A stretch of 64,000 nucleotides of DNA. Source: JALZVT01 sp964634815. Lineage in GTDB: Bacteria; Pseudomonadota; Gammaproteobacteria; Pseudomonadales; Azotimanducaceae. The notes beneath the pieces are model-generated. The model had not been told where the DNA came from. It did no database searches and saw only the letters and a list, made by a program, of their open reading frames with translations. The first letter of the stretch is position 1. The number at the start of each line of letters is the position of its first letter. A program made the translations under genes and the position numbers. The stretch spans positions 138,069 to 202,068 of the forward strand of contig CAZWMD010000002.1 in assembly GCA_964634815.1 (NCBI GenBank), in the 5' to 3' direction. Below, in pieces: positions 34,866 to 43,204 of this stretch.

Positions 34866-35914
34866 CGCCGGCAGAGTTGCACGCCAGCCAGTTCAAAACG
34901 CTTGAACAGCTGCAAGCACCCAAGGTTTCACGAGTGGTTGCGGCCATGCTGATGTTTGGCGCTATCGCCGTCACCCTGTTCATGTTGTTTGTGCCGTGGG
35001 TTCAAACCACTGCTGGATCGGGCACTGTAACCGCAATCGATCCCACCGATCGCCTGCAAGAAATAAACGCCCTCGTCGCCGGACGAATTCAAGAGTGGTA
35101 TGTCCGCGATGGAAGTCATGTCAACACCGGCGACCCTATTGTAAGAATCACCGATAACGATCCGCAGCTCATAGAACGCATCCAGTCAGAACGCGATCAG
35201 TTACAAGCCAAACTGCGCGCTTCAGAAGAAGCCCTGGCAACAGCGATGATTGATCTGGATCGACAAACCGAACTCCTGCGGCAGGGCTTGGTTGCGCGTC
35301 GTGACCTGGAACAGGCAAACATCAAAGTTGAGAGTCTGCGTGGTGACGTGGCGACAGCAGCAGCAGGACTGACACGGGCGGATACACGGTTATCGCGCCA
35401 GTCAGTACAGGTCGTAAGAGCACCCCGCGACGGGGTCATCCTGCGCCTGAACGCCGGCGATGCGGCGACCTATATCAACGCAGGCGCGGTGGTCGCAACC
35501 TTTGTGCCAGACAACGCCAAACGAGCGGTCGCGCTGTATATCGATGGCCGCGATGTTGCCCTGGTGAAACCTGGTGCTAGCGCACGCTTGCAGTTCGAGG
35601 GCTGGCCGGCTGTCCAATTCAGTGGTTGGCCTTCTGTGTCGGTTGGCACCTTTGGCGGTCAGGTATTGTCCGTCGATCCCTCCGCTGAGATTACCGGGCA
35701 ATTCCGGGTGCTTATCGCACCCAGCGAAACTGATCCCGTGCCCTGGCCCGAGCAAGGCTTCGTTCGCTTCGGCGCAAAGGTACGGGGCTGGATTCAATTG
35801 GAGACCGTAACTGTGGGGTATGAGGTATGGCGGCAGCTCAACAATTTCCCTCCTAATCTCGGTGCCTCGCCTAATGCAACCAGTGCTCAAGCTTCCATGG
35901 GGCAGCAGCATTGA
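34862..35914 (+). CDS. HlyD-family periplasmic adaptor (membrane fusion protein)
   Basis: A 350-residue protein with one N-terminal transmembrane helix (VVAAMLMFGAIAVTLFMLF, about 26-44) and a biotinyl-lipoyl-like half (GRIQEWYVRDGSHVNTGDPI). An alpha-hairpin coiled coil follows (about 100-180, ERIQSERDQLQAKLRASEEA and onward), then the returning lipoyl half (VRAPRDGVILRLNAGDA) and a beta-barrel region. This is the standard adaptor that bridges an inner-membrane ABC protein and an outer-membrane TolC channel. It starts within the ABC-like stop codon and its own stop overlaps the TolC-like start, so the three are translationally coupled. Confidence 0.9.
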   Translation: MTPAELHASQFKTLEQLQAPKVSRVVAAMLMFGAIAVTLFMLFVPWVQTTAGSGTVTAIDPTDRLQEINALVAGRIQEWYVRDGSHVNTGDPIVRITDNDPQLIERIQSERDQLQAKLRASEEALATAMIDLDRQTELLRQGLVARRDLEQANIKVESLRGDVATAAAGLTRADTRLSRQSVQVVRAPRDGVILRLNAGDAATYINAGAVVATFVPDNAKRAVALYIDGRDVALVKPGASARLQFEGWPAVQFSGWPSVSVGTFGGQVLSVDPSAEITGQFRVLIAPSETDPVPWPEQGFVRFGAKVRGWIQLETVTVGYEVWRQLNNFPPNLGASPNATSAQASMGQQH

Positions 35915-37389
35915 GGGCAGGTTTTTTGAGACGGGTCGCCGGACTGATGACAACCACAGCGTTGTTGATGCCTCTCGCTCAAGCCCAACAGCCCGCCACT
36001 GAAATAGCAGATAGCGTAGAAGCGAGATCTTTTCTGACGCCCACAACGGTACTGCGGTCGTCGGCCCGGTTTCACCCACAGATCCAGGCTGCTGTGGCGC
36101 GAGTAGCTCAGGCAAAGAGTCGCACGGAAAGTGCGCTGGGTGCTTTTGATACCAATCTGTCAGCTGATAATCGTGCGCGCCTCACAGGCTTTTGGGACGG
36201 CCGATACTCTGATTGGCAGGCCGCAAAACAGTTGCGTCCATTTGGGGCCAAAGTCTACGGGGGATACCGTTTATCCGGCGGGTCATTTCCAATCTATGAG
36301 GATGAATTTTTCACCAACGAGGCTGGAGAACTAAAACTTGGTGTCCTGGTTTCTTTACTGCGTGACTCCTCTATCGATGCACGTCGTTTTGCTGAAACTG
36401 ACACGCGCCTCGCAGAAAACCAGGCACAGCTCGATGCCTTGCTGGTCCGAATAAATGTTCAACGTCGGGCGCTCATCGCCTACTGGCGTTGGCTAACCGC
36501 CGGCAGACAACTTGAGGTCTATGTTGATCTCGTCAGAATCGCAAGAGACCGTGAGTCTGGTTTGGAGTCAAAGGTAAAAGAAGGTGCCAGAGCAGCTATT
36601 GAACTGGTAGAGAATCGGCAGAACATTATTCGCAGAGAAGAACTGGTCACTATCAGTGAACGAGATTTCCAGCGCGCGGCGTTCGATTTATCACTGTTCT
36701 ACCGAGACATTGACGGCAAACCTATCACCCCGCTGCCTAACCAGTTACCGCCAGAGCAACTAACCGAGAATCTGTTTTCCCCCAACACCACAACGGTTTA
36801 CGAATTACCCAGTGTCACCGCTCGTCCGGAGCGCAAGGCACTGCAAACAGCAATAGAACGCATCAATAAAGAGATCGCCCTAAGAAGAAACAACCTTCGC
36901 CCGCGGCTCGATCTGAACGTGGAACTCGGGCGCGATCTAGGTAGCCTTGCAGAAGGCGGCCCGTCTCGGGATGGCACCGATACCATTGTGTCCCTGTCTC
37001 TGCGAGTACCGCTACAGCGGCGCGCGGCACGCGGTAAACTTGCCGAGAGCAAAGCAAAGCTCGTAGAGCTTAACGCTCAACTCAATCTTCTCACCGATCA
37101 GCTGCAAGCCCAAATGCGAGGATTGGTCCTCGAACTGGAAACCACAGAAACCCTACTCGATCTCATGGCTCAGGAAGTAGAGCAGACGCGGTCTCTACAA
37201 CGCGCCGAGTACAGGCGGTTCGAGAATGGTGCCAGCGATTTCTTTCTGGTGAATCTGCGTGAACAGGCGGCGGCTGATGCTGACATCCGATACCACGCAA
37301 CTCGCATGGCAGCGGCAATAGCCCAGATCAGCTATGACGCAGCCATCATCAACCTGGGGCGACTCGAACTCGATGGTGCAAACTTCTAA
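35911..37389 (+). CDS. TolC-family outer-membrane efflux/secretion channel
   Basis: A 492-residue protein, probably from a TTG that overlaps the preceding stop (TTGA). It has a signal peptide (RVAGLMTTTALLMPLAQAQ) and two TolC repeats dominated by long helical coils (about 60-240 and 305-480), as in the outer-membrane efflux protein family. Tolerated signatures include RFHPQIQAAVARVAQAKS near the start and REQAAADADIRYHATRM near the end. It would form the outer-membrane exit of the exporter. It is the last gene of the operon; the next gene, fghA, is convergent. Confidence 0.9.
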   Translation: MRAGFLRRVAGLMTTTALLMPLAQAQQPATEIADSVEARSFLTPTTVLRSSARFHPQIQAAVARVAQAKSRTESALGAFDTNLSADNRARLTGFWDGRYSDWQAAKQLRPFGAKVYGGYRLSGGSFPIYEDEFFTNEAGELKLGVLVSLLRDSSIDARRFAETDTRLAENQAQLDALLVRINVQRRALIAYWRWLTAGRQLEVYVDLVRIARDRESGLESKVKEGARAAIELVENRQNIIRREELVTISERDFQRAAFDLSLFYRDIDGKPITPLPNQLPPEQLTENLFSPNTTTVYELPSVTARPERKALQTAIERINKEIALRRNNLRPRLDLNVELGRDLGSLAEGGPSRDGTDTIVSLSLRVPLQRRAARGKLAESKAKLVELNAQLNLLTDQLQAQMRGLVLELETTETLLDLMAQEVEQTRSLQRAEYRRFENGASDFFLVNLREQAAADADIRYHATRMAAAIAQISYDAAIINLGRLELDGANF

Positions 37390-37399
37390 GCTCGCCCTT

Positions 37400-38251
37400 T
37401 TAGACAAGACGCTGATGGTGCCAGCGCAAATGGTCTTCAATAAAGCTCGCGATAAAGTAGTAGCTGTGGTCGTAGCCCGGTTGCACTCGCATCTCCAGAG
37501 CCACGGTGCTTGCCGCCGCCGCAGCCTGCAGAAGTTCAGGTTTCAGCTGTTGCGCAAGAAAACTATCATCACCGCCCTGATCAATGAGCAAACCTTGCGG
37601 TCGGGCGCCATCTTCAAGTAGAGCGCAGGCATCGTACTGTCGCCAATCCTCACGTCTCTCACCCAAATAGCCGCTGAGCGCTTTTTCACCCCAGGGGCAA
37701 TGCATTGGCGAACAAATAGGTGCGAACGCAGAAATACTCTTAAACATCTGGGGATTACGCATGCCCAGAGTTAGCGCGCCATGCCCACCCATGGAATGGC
37801 CAGAAATACCCACACGCTCAAGATCAACATGGGCAACAGAAGCCACTGCAGCCAGCAGTTCTTTCTCAACAAAGGAACGCATACGGTAGTGCTTTGACCA
37901 GGGTTCACGGGTGGCATCGACATAAAACCCCGCCCCCAGCCCAAAATCCCAGGCTGCATCGGGATCATCAGGAACACCCTCACCTCGAGGTGAAGTATCT
38001 GGAGCAATGATAATCATGCCCAACTCACTGGCCACGCGCTGTGCACCGGCCTTGGACACAAAATTGTCTTCTGTACAGGTTAAACCCGACAGCCAGACCA
38101 GAGCCTGAGATCCGGACGAATGAGCGTGGGGGTCTGTCGCAGAGTCTGGTACATACAAGCCAATTCGGGTTGAACCGCCAAGCTCTGCGGACTGGAATTC
38201 GTATACAAACTGACTACCCGCGTGGCTGCGGATCTGGGAAATGGGGGTCAC
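37400..38251 (-). CDS. fghA: S-formylglutathione hydrolase
   Basis: A 283-residue alpha/beta hydrolase of the esterase D family that hydrolyses S-formylglutathione to formate and glutathione in formaldehyde detoxification. The nucleophile is S153 in GISGHSMGGHGA. Other family blocks are YVPDSATDP, WLSGLTCTEDNF, APDTSPRGEGVPDD, PICSPMHCPWGEKALSGYLG and the catalytic histidine in GYDHSYYF. Length and motifs match FghA fully. The glutathione-dependent formaldehyde dehydrogenase that usually accompanies it is not in this window. It converges on the TolC-like gene, leaving 10 bases between the stops. Confidence 0.94.
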   Translation of the reverse strand: MTPISQIRSHAGSQFVYEFQSAELGGSTRIGLYVPDSATDPHAHSSGSQALVWLSGLTCTEDNFVSKAGAQRVASELGMIIIAPDTSPRGEGVPDDPDAAWDFGLGAGFYVDATREPWSKHYRMRSFVEKELLAAVASVAHVDLERVGISGHSMGGHGALTLGMRNPQMFKSISAFAPICSPMHCPWGEKALSGYLGERREDWRQYDACALLEDGARPQGLLIDQGGDDSFLAQQLKPELLQAAAAASTVALEMRVQPGYDHSYYFIASFIEDHLRWHHQRLV

Positions 38252-38311
38252 TTCAGCGCCTCGATTCGTTGATCTTTATTAGATACCCTGTTTGCAAGAC
38301 TAACCAGCCAA

Positions 38312-39379
38312 ATGAACCATGAAACTCGTGAACAGCACAAACTCGTGAACAACAAAAGTAACAGTACCACTCCCGGACAAACCATCCTCGATGGGGTAAC
38401 CCTGGACCACCGATCCGTCTATGCAAACGGTATACGCATTCATCTGGCAATTGCTGAACCTATGGCCGGTGGCGCCACCACAGATGTGCTTATGATCCAC
38501 GGATTCCCCGAATCCTGGTACTCATGGCGTTACCAGCTTCCAGCCCTTGCCAAAGCAGGCTACAGGGCAATTGCAATGGACGTTCGCGGCTACGGTCGAT
38601 CATCAAAGCCTGCGAAGGTTCATGACTATCGAATGTTGATGAAGGTTGCTGATGTTGTTGGCGTGGTGAACTCGTTGGGCGATCGGCCAACGGTGCTGGT
38701 GGGCCACGATTGGGGGGCGCCAATTGCCTGGAACAGCGCCATGCTATGCAGCGAGAAATTTCTGGGTGTGGCCGGCATTTCTGTACCCTACAACTCCCCT
38801 GGAGGGGCAACCACCCCCAAACCCACCCAAATGATGCGCGGCGCAACGCCAGAACACGAGTTTTACATCCAGTACTTTCAAGAGGTTGGTCGGGCCGAAG
38901 CAGAGATTGAGGCAGACATTCGCAACTGGCTGCTGGGCTTTTACTGGTGCGGCAGTGGTGACATCGAAAACGGTCCAAACGTATCCCAGGTAAAGATCGG
39001 AAGCCAAATGCGCGATATCTTTGAATACCCAAAGACTATGCCAAACTGGTTGAGCGAAGCAGATCTCGATATCTATACCCGAGAGTTTGAGTACAGCGGT
39101 CTATACGGCCCACTGAATCGCTATCGCTGCGTCGATCAGGATTGGGAGGACCTTGCAGCGTTTGCAAACCGCCCTATTGGTATTCCTTCTTTGTTCATCG
39201 GCGGCAGCAAGGACGGCCCTACTATCTGGGGTCAGAGCGCGATTGATGCGTTCCCCAAAACTCTTCCGGCCCTGCATCGATCCGAAATTCTGGAAGGCGC
39301 CGGACACTGGATACAGCAGGAACGCCCAGAGCGCACGAACGAACTGTTAGTCGATTTTCTGAACAACATCACCGCATAA
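38312..39379 (+). CDS. Alpha/beta hydrolase, epoxide hydrolase-like
   Basis: A 355-residue alpha/beta hydrolase. HGFPESWYSWR carries the oxyanion segment, and MDVRGYGRSSKP is the typical loop. The nucleophile is an aspartate, D133 in VGHDWGAPIAW, as in epoxide hydrolases and haloalkane dehalogenases. The catalytic histidine is in GAGHWIQQERP. The cap domain (about 165-265) is longer than in bacterial minimal members. It is likely to open an epoxide by water; dehalogenase activity is an alternative. It is divergent from fghA and precedes a small NTF2-fold gene by 35 bases. Confidence 0.85.
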   Translation: MNHETREQHKLVNNKSNSTTPGQTILDGVTLDHRSVYANGIRIHLAIAEPMAGGATTDVLMIHGFPESWYSWRYQLPALAKAGYRAIAMDVRGYGRSSKPAKVHDYRMLMKVADVVGVVNSLGDRPTVLVGHDWGAPIAWNSAMLCSEKFLGVAGISVPYNSPGGATTPKPTQMMRGATPEHEFYIQYFQEVGRAEAEIEADIRNWLLGFYWCGSGDIENGPNVSQVKIGSQMRDIFEYPKTMPNWLSEADLDIYTREFEYSGLYGPLNRYRCVDQDWEDLAAFANRPIGIPSLFIGGSKDGPTIWGQSAIDAFPKTLPALHRSEILEGAGHWIQQERPERTNELLVDFLNNITA

Positions 39380-39414
39380 TCCAGCAACAACGACGGAACC
39401 TCGAGGACTCAACA

Positions 39415-39906
39415 ATGGACCTGGCTGCCCTGGATGCACGACTTACGCACATTGAAGATCTTGAAGCCATCAAGGCTCTGAAAGCACGCTACTGTGAGAT
39501 TTGCGATGACGACCATAACCCTGAAGATATCATCAGCATATTCACCGAGGACGGTGTTTGGGAAGGCAAAGGCATTGGCAAGGCAGAGGGCCATAAGGAA
39601 ATCAGATCGCTGTTCGAACGCTTCCAAAAACATATGAGCTTCTCTCAACACATGGTTATGAACCCGCTTATCGAAATCGAAGGTACCGTGGCAAGTGCCC
39701 GCTGGTGTTTTTTTGGTCCCTTCACCTTCCGGACAAAAGAGGGAGGTGAGCAAGCCATGTGGCAATCCACGCGCTACCACGAACGCTATGAAAAGTCCGG
39801 AGGCGTTTGGAAAATCAAGCACCTTTTAATCGGTGGCCCCAGTATGAGCGCCACCTTTGAGGAGGGTTGGGCCCGGCCGAAAAAGACTGGATCTGCGAAG
39901 AAGTGA
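39415..39906 (+). CDS. SnoaL/NTF2-fold protein
   Basis: A 163-residue alpha+beta-barrel protein of the SnoaL-like/nuclear transport factor 2 superfamily. The N-terminal helix (IEDLEAIKALKARYCEICD), the FTEDGVWEG strand and the EIRSLFERF helix are typical, as is the C-terminal sheet SFSQHMVMNPLIEI. Such proteins are often small hydratases, isomerases or ligand-binding proteins in catabolism. It follows the epoxide-hydrolase-like gene closely on the same strand, so both may work on the same substrate. Confidence 0.8.
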   Translation: MDLAALDARLTHIEDLEAIKALKARYCEICDDDHNPEDIISIFTEDGVWEGKGIGKAEGHKEIRSLFERFQKHMSFSQHMVMNPLIEIEGTVASARWCFFGPFTFRTKEGGEQAMWQSTRYHERYEKSGGVWKIKHLLIGGPSMSATFEEGWARPKKTGSAKK

Positions 39907-39992
39907 GTCTGGCCTGAACCACAGGTATTATTAACGCTTGGGATCTGGGTGTTACCAGGCATTACACCAATAACCCGCAGGAACAACACAAC

Positions 39993-41156
39993 TTGGCTCA
40001 ACGTATTGGTATCTTCGGCGCAGGACAACTCGGCGGCTATCTGTGTATCGCAGCAAAAAAGCTGAGTTTCGAAACCAGTGTGCTTGCAAGCAACGACCAG
40101 GAGATGGCAGTCGCCCTAGCCGATCACGTTCAGTTTGAATCTCAGGATCCAGTAGCCGACGCTAAAGCCATGGCAGCGCGTTGCGATTTCATTACCTTTG
40201 AGAAAGAAGACATCGCACCCGAAGTGTTGGAAGCGCTTCGCGAACAAGAAGCCAGAGGCAATGTTAAGGTCTCTCCTTCTATCGACACCATGTTGCTATT
40301 GCAAAATAAGGCGCTGCAAAAACGTTGGTTCAGTGAAAAGGGGTTGCCAACTGCAGAATTTTTCACCATCGATGCAGCAGATACCACCGCAGAGATACGC
40401 TCTCGAATCGGCTCACCCTTTGTAGTCAAAACTGAGCGTGGGGGGTACGACGGGCTTGGCGTTAGGGTAATCAAGGATACAGATGATATTGAAAATCTTG
40501 GTGCTATCCCGAGTATTGCTGAACGCTATATCGACAATCGGCGCGAGCTGGCTGTAGTGGTAGCACGCACGGCCGAGGGTGGTGTCCTCGCCTACCCCGC
40601 GGTCGAGATGGTCTTTGACCCGGAAGGGAATTTGCTAAGAACTATTCTGGCTCCAGCGCAAATCGCCCCGGAACTCATGCGGAAAGCCGAAGCCCTTGCC
40701 ATTGAAGCCATCGATCATCTCGCAAGCGTCGGCGTTTTTGCAGTCGAACTGTTTTACAGTGACGATGAACTGTTGATCAACGAAATCTCGCCGCGCGTCC
40801 ACAATTCGGGTCACCACACACTCGATGCCTCCCCTACGTCCCAGTTTGAACAGCATCTGCGCGCCATCACCGGTTTACCATTGGGCAGCATTACACCCAT
40901 GCGACCTGCAGCTTTGATCAATCTGTTATGCGAAACGCCTTTACATGCCGTTTGCTGTTCGGATCAAGCCAGCAATGAAGAAGCAGACAACGTATTTGTA
41001 CACTGGTACGGCAAAAAGTCGAAGCGCCACCTTCGAAAGATGGGGCATCTTACGGCTACAGGATCCAATGCCAATGATGCTCTGGAAAAAGCCCAGGCCC
41101 ACTATATAAAACTCACTGAACAATCTACTGAATCCTCTGGGGAGAAACTATCGTGA
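39993..41156 (+). CDS. purK: N5-carboxyaminoimidazole ribonucleotide synthase
   Basis: A 387-residue ATP-grasp enzyme of purine synthesis that makes N5-CAIR from AIR, bicarbonate and ATP. The N-terminal nucleotide-binding segment is IGIFGAGQLGGYL. ATP-grasp landmarks are KTERGGYDGLGV, EISPRVHNSGHHTLDA and the C-terminal GKKSKRHLRKMGHLTATG. The best start is a TTG at 39993, preceded by CAGGAAC; no suitable ATG lies nearby. Its stop overlaps the purE GTG by four bases. The order purK then purE is reversed from the better-known purEK. Confidence 0.94.
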   Translation: MAQRIGIFGAGQLGGYLCIAAKKLSFETSVLASNDQEMAVALADHVQFESQDPVADAKAMAARCDFITFEKEDIAPEVLEALREQEARGNVKVSPSIDTMLLLQNKALQKRWFSEKGLPTAEFFTIDAADTTAEIRSRIGSPFVVKTERGGYDGLGVRVIKDTDDIENLGAIPSIAERYIDNRRELAVVVARTAEGGVLAYPAVEMVFDPEGNLLRTILAPAQIAPELMRKAEALAIEAIDHLASVGVFAVELFYSDDELLINEISPRVHNSGHHTLDASPTSQFEQHLRAITGLPLGSITPMRPAALINLLCETPLHAVCCSDQASNEEADNVFVHWYGKKSKRHLRKMGHLTATGSNANDALEKAQAHYIKLTEQSTESSGEKLS

Positions 41157-41638
41157 CTCAGGTTGCCATCGTTATGGGCAGCGACTCTGATCTGCCGGTT
41201 ATGCGCGAAGCCGACAAGGTGCTCACAGAACTCGGCGTTAGTTCAAGCATCGCCATCGTAAGTGCCCATCGCACACCAGACCTGCTACACGAGTTCGGCT
41301 CAAGTGCGGCAAGTCAGGGATATTCGGTGGTGATCGCTGGTGCTGGTGGTGCTGCTCATTTGCCCGGCATGGTTGCCTCGTTAACACCGCTACCAGTGAT
41401 AGGTGTACCTATTAGTGCCACAAAATTACAGGGTGAGGATGCACTGCTGTCTATCGTACAAATGCCCGCAGGCGTGCCGGTTGCCACTGTTGCCATCGAC
41501 AATGCGCGCAACGCTGGCATCCTTGCCGCACAAATGATTGGCATCGCAGACGCGAACGTTCGCAAGGCAATTGTAGATTTCAAGGAACAGCTAAAGTTGC
41601 AGGTACTAAAGAAAGCACGCGCCTTGGAAAATTCTTAA
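41153..41638 (+). CDS. purE: N5-carboxyaminoimidazole ribonucleotide mutase
   Basis: A 161-residue class I PurE, converting N5-CAIR to CAIR in purine synthesis. The N-terminus is VAIVMGSDSDLPVMREA. SAHRTP holds the key histidine, and AGAGGAAHLPGMVAS is the phosphate-binding segment. It starts at a GTG that overlaps the purK stop (GTGA) with a GGGGAG ribosome site, so translation is coupled. It is the last gene of the pair and converges on the TAXI-type binding protein gene. Confidence 0.95.
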   Translation: MTQVAIVMGSDSDLPVMREADKVLTELGVSSSIAIVSAHRTPDLLHEFGSSAASQGYSVVIAGAGGAAHLPGMVASLTPLPVIGVPISATKLQGEDALLSIVQMPAGVPVATVAIDNARNAGILAAQMIGIADANVRKAIVDFKEQLKLQVLKKARALENS

Positions 41639-41670
41639 GTCCTGTTGGTTTTGGACCGAAACAAAGCTTC

Positions 41671-42957
41671 TCAGCTATCACGCTCATCGATTCTGGATTG
41701 CACCAGCTCAATATGGCCACGCAAATGATAAAGTTCATCCGCGTAAGATAGCGGGGTATCCACGCGCTTAACTTCGTCTTCCAGGCCCTGCACCGCGGCA
41801 ATAATTTGCTCACCGTTTTCACCGCCATCCAAACGACTTTCTATGGCGCGCAAATCGGCATACCAGCGATAGATACGTGAACGGACTCTCCAACGATAGA
41901 TTGGCGGAAAAAGTCGCATCAGCGGTAATGCCAGCGCAATCAGAGGCACCAGCATCACAATCAGACGATCGACCAGGGTTGCGGCCCAGAACGGCAGATA
42001 GCGCTGTAAGAAAGATGGCCCTCGCTTGTGAAACCGAGCGGCTTCGTCATCCATTGGCAGTGACAGAAACTTGTCCGTGGGAAATTCATCAGCGCGCTGA
42101 AACAATCCATCCACTCCAACAATGTCAGGCGCACTCAGTAGCAACAGGTCAACTAACGCAGGGTGTACATCATCCGTTGCCACCAGCATAGCGGTAACCC
42201 CCAATAGTGCTTTGTCTTCCGCCGGGCGCTCAGTCGCGAGGTCAATAGCCCCCGCTGGCAACAGGAGAGGCGATAAATAACGATGCTGCAAATGGTACGC
42301 CGGTGCCCTCTCAAGGCTAACCAGCTCAATGCCATCTGCATGCAATAACTCAGAGATATCGGGGGATGTGGCGCCGCCTACAACAAAGGCAACATCAAGC
42401 TCGCCAGCTAGCAAAGCCTGCGTTGACTCTTTGGTGTTTAACGGAAGAAACACATCAAAAGATAAATCATTCAGCGTCAAGAGTTCTTCCGCCAAAGCTC
42501 GAGTACCACTGCCTGGTGCTCCGATACTCACGCGCAAACCCTTGAGCTCACGCAGCCGGGTGACATTTCGACTTACTTCTACGCGCTTGAAAATCCATAG
42601 CGGCTCAAAATAAAGACTCGCCAAACCCCGCAGATGTTCCCCCTGGGTATGGGTACCGCCCTGGATCAACGCAAGATCTACCTCAGCCCCTTCAAGCAGG
42701 GCAGCGTTCTCAACGCTGCCCTGAGTAGGTATCAGAGTGAGTTCGATACCCTGATCGGCAAGACTTGCTTGCATGGCCACACCAAAGGCATGGTAGCCAC
42801 CGCTTTCACCCCCTGTGGCCATAGTGACTTGCTTGGGAGGGGCAGGCTTTACAAACTGATAAGCCAGAGCAAACGCCACAAGAACAAGAAACAGTCCAAA
42901 AGTTGTTGTGGTTAGAAGTGGCTTATTCACAAGTATCGGGCCCTCATAGGAACTCAA
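41671..42957 (-). CDS. TAXI-family (TRAP transporter) solute-binding protein with extra membrane segment
   Basis: A 428-residue protein. An N-terminal transmembrane or signal segment (TTTTFGLFLVLVAFALAYQF) is followed by the TAXI binding-protein domain: MATGGESGGYHAFG, IQGGTHTQGEHL, VSIGAPGSGTRALAEELL and VAFVVGGATSPDI. A second hydrophobic stretch (about 335-355) and a coiled-coil-like tail follow, which is unlike a soluble binding protein and suggests a membrane-bound sensor or subunit. No TRAP permease gene lies nearby. Its start overlaps the MoaD-like gene stop by four bases, and the two sit in an operon with a molybdenum hydroxylase gene. Confidence 0.85.
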   Translation of the reverse strand: MSSYEGPILVNKPLLTTTTFGLFLVLVAFALAYQFVKPAPPKQVTMATGGESGGYHAFGVAMQASLADQGIELTLIPTQGSVENAALLEGAEVDLALIQGGTHTQGEHLRGLASLYFEPLWIFKRVEVSRNVTRLRELKGLRVSIGAPGSGTRALAEELLTLNDLSFDVFLPLNTKESTQALLAGELDVAFVVGGATSPDISELLHADGIELVSLERAPAYHLQHRYLSPLLLPAGAIDLATERPAEDKALLGVTAMLVATDDVHPALVDLLLLSAPDIVGVDGLFQRADEFPTDKFLSLPMDDEAARFHKRGPSFLQRYLPFWAATLVDRLIVMLVPLIALALPLMRLFPPIYRWRVRSRIYRWYADLRAIESRLDGGENGEQIIAAVQGLEDEVKRVDTPLSYADELYHLRGHIELVQSRIDERDS

Positions 42958-43196
42958 CCGCCCTCAATACGCTGCATAAAAAAAACTTCACTGCTGTTTT
43001 GTAAAGGTTCCAGAAACGCATCCTGATAAATCTGCCCATCAATCGCCACGGCCATGTTTTCAAGCGCAGAAGCCATACCCGGAAAACACTTTTCCAGCTC
43101 AATCAGCAACACGCGATAGTTCTCGGCAACAATGTTGAGCTCACGCTGACCCTTGCTCAGTTCAAGCAAGGCATCAGGAATAGTGACAGCGGCCAA
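42954..43196 (-). CDS. MoaD/ThiS-like ubiquitin-fold sulfur carrier
   Basis: An 80-residue beta-grasp protein with the C-terminal double glycine (QRIEGG) that is adenylated and charged with sulfur by MoeB/ThiF-type enzymes. The N-terminal strand, the central helix LELSKGQRELNIVAENYRVL and the short final strand fit MoaD. It is placed directly between a molybdopterin enzyme subunit (8 bases upstream) and a TAXI-type binding protein (4-base overlap downstream), so a dedicated role in molybdopterin maturation or sulfuration is likely. Most genomes have a separate moaD with moaE; none is seen here. Confidence 0.75.
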   Translation of the reverse strand: MAAVTIPDALLELSKGQRELNIVAENYRVLLIELEKCFPGMASALENMAVAIDGQIYQDAFLEPLQNSSEVFFMQRIEGG

Positions 43197-43204
43197 CCGA
43201 TCGA

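Noticed and set aside
32695..37389. Interpreting the export operon as a normal RTX-type type I secretion system
   Set aside because: The ABC subunit lacks all ATPase motifs and no RTX or other substrate gene with glycine-rich repeats lies next to it.
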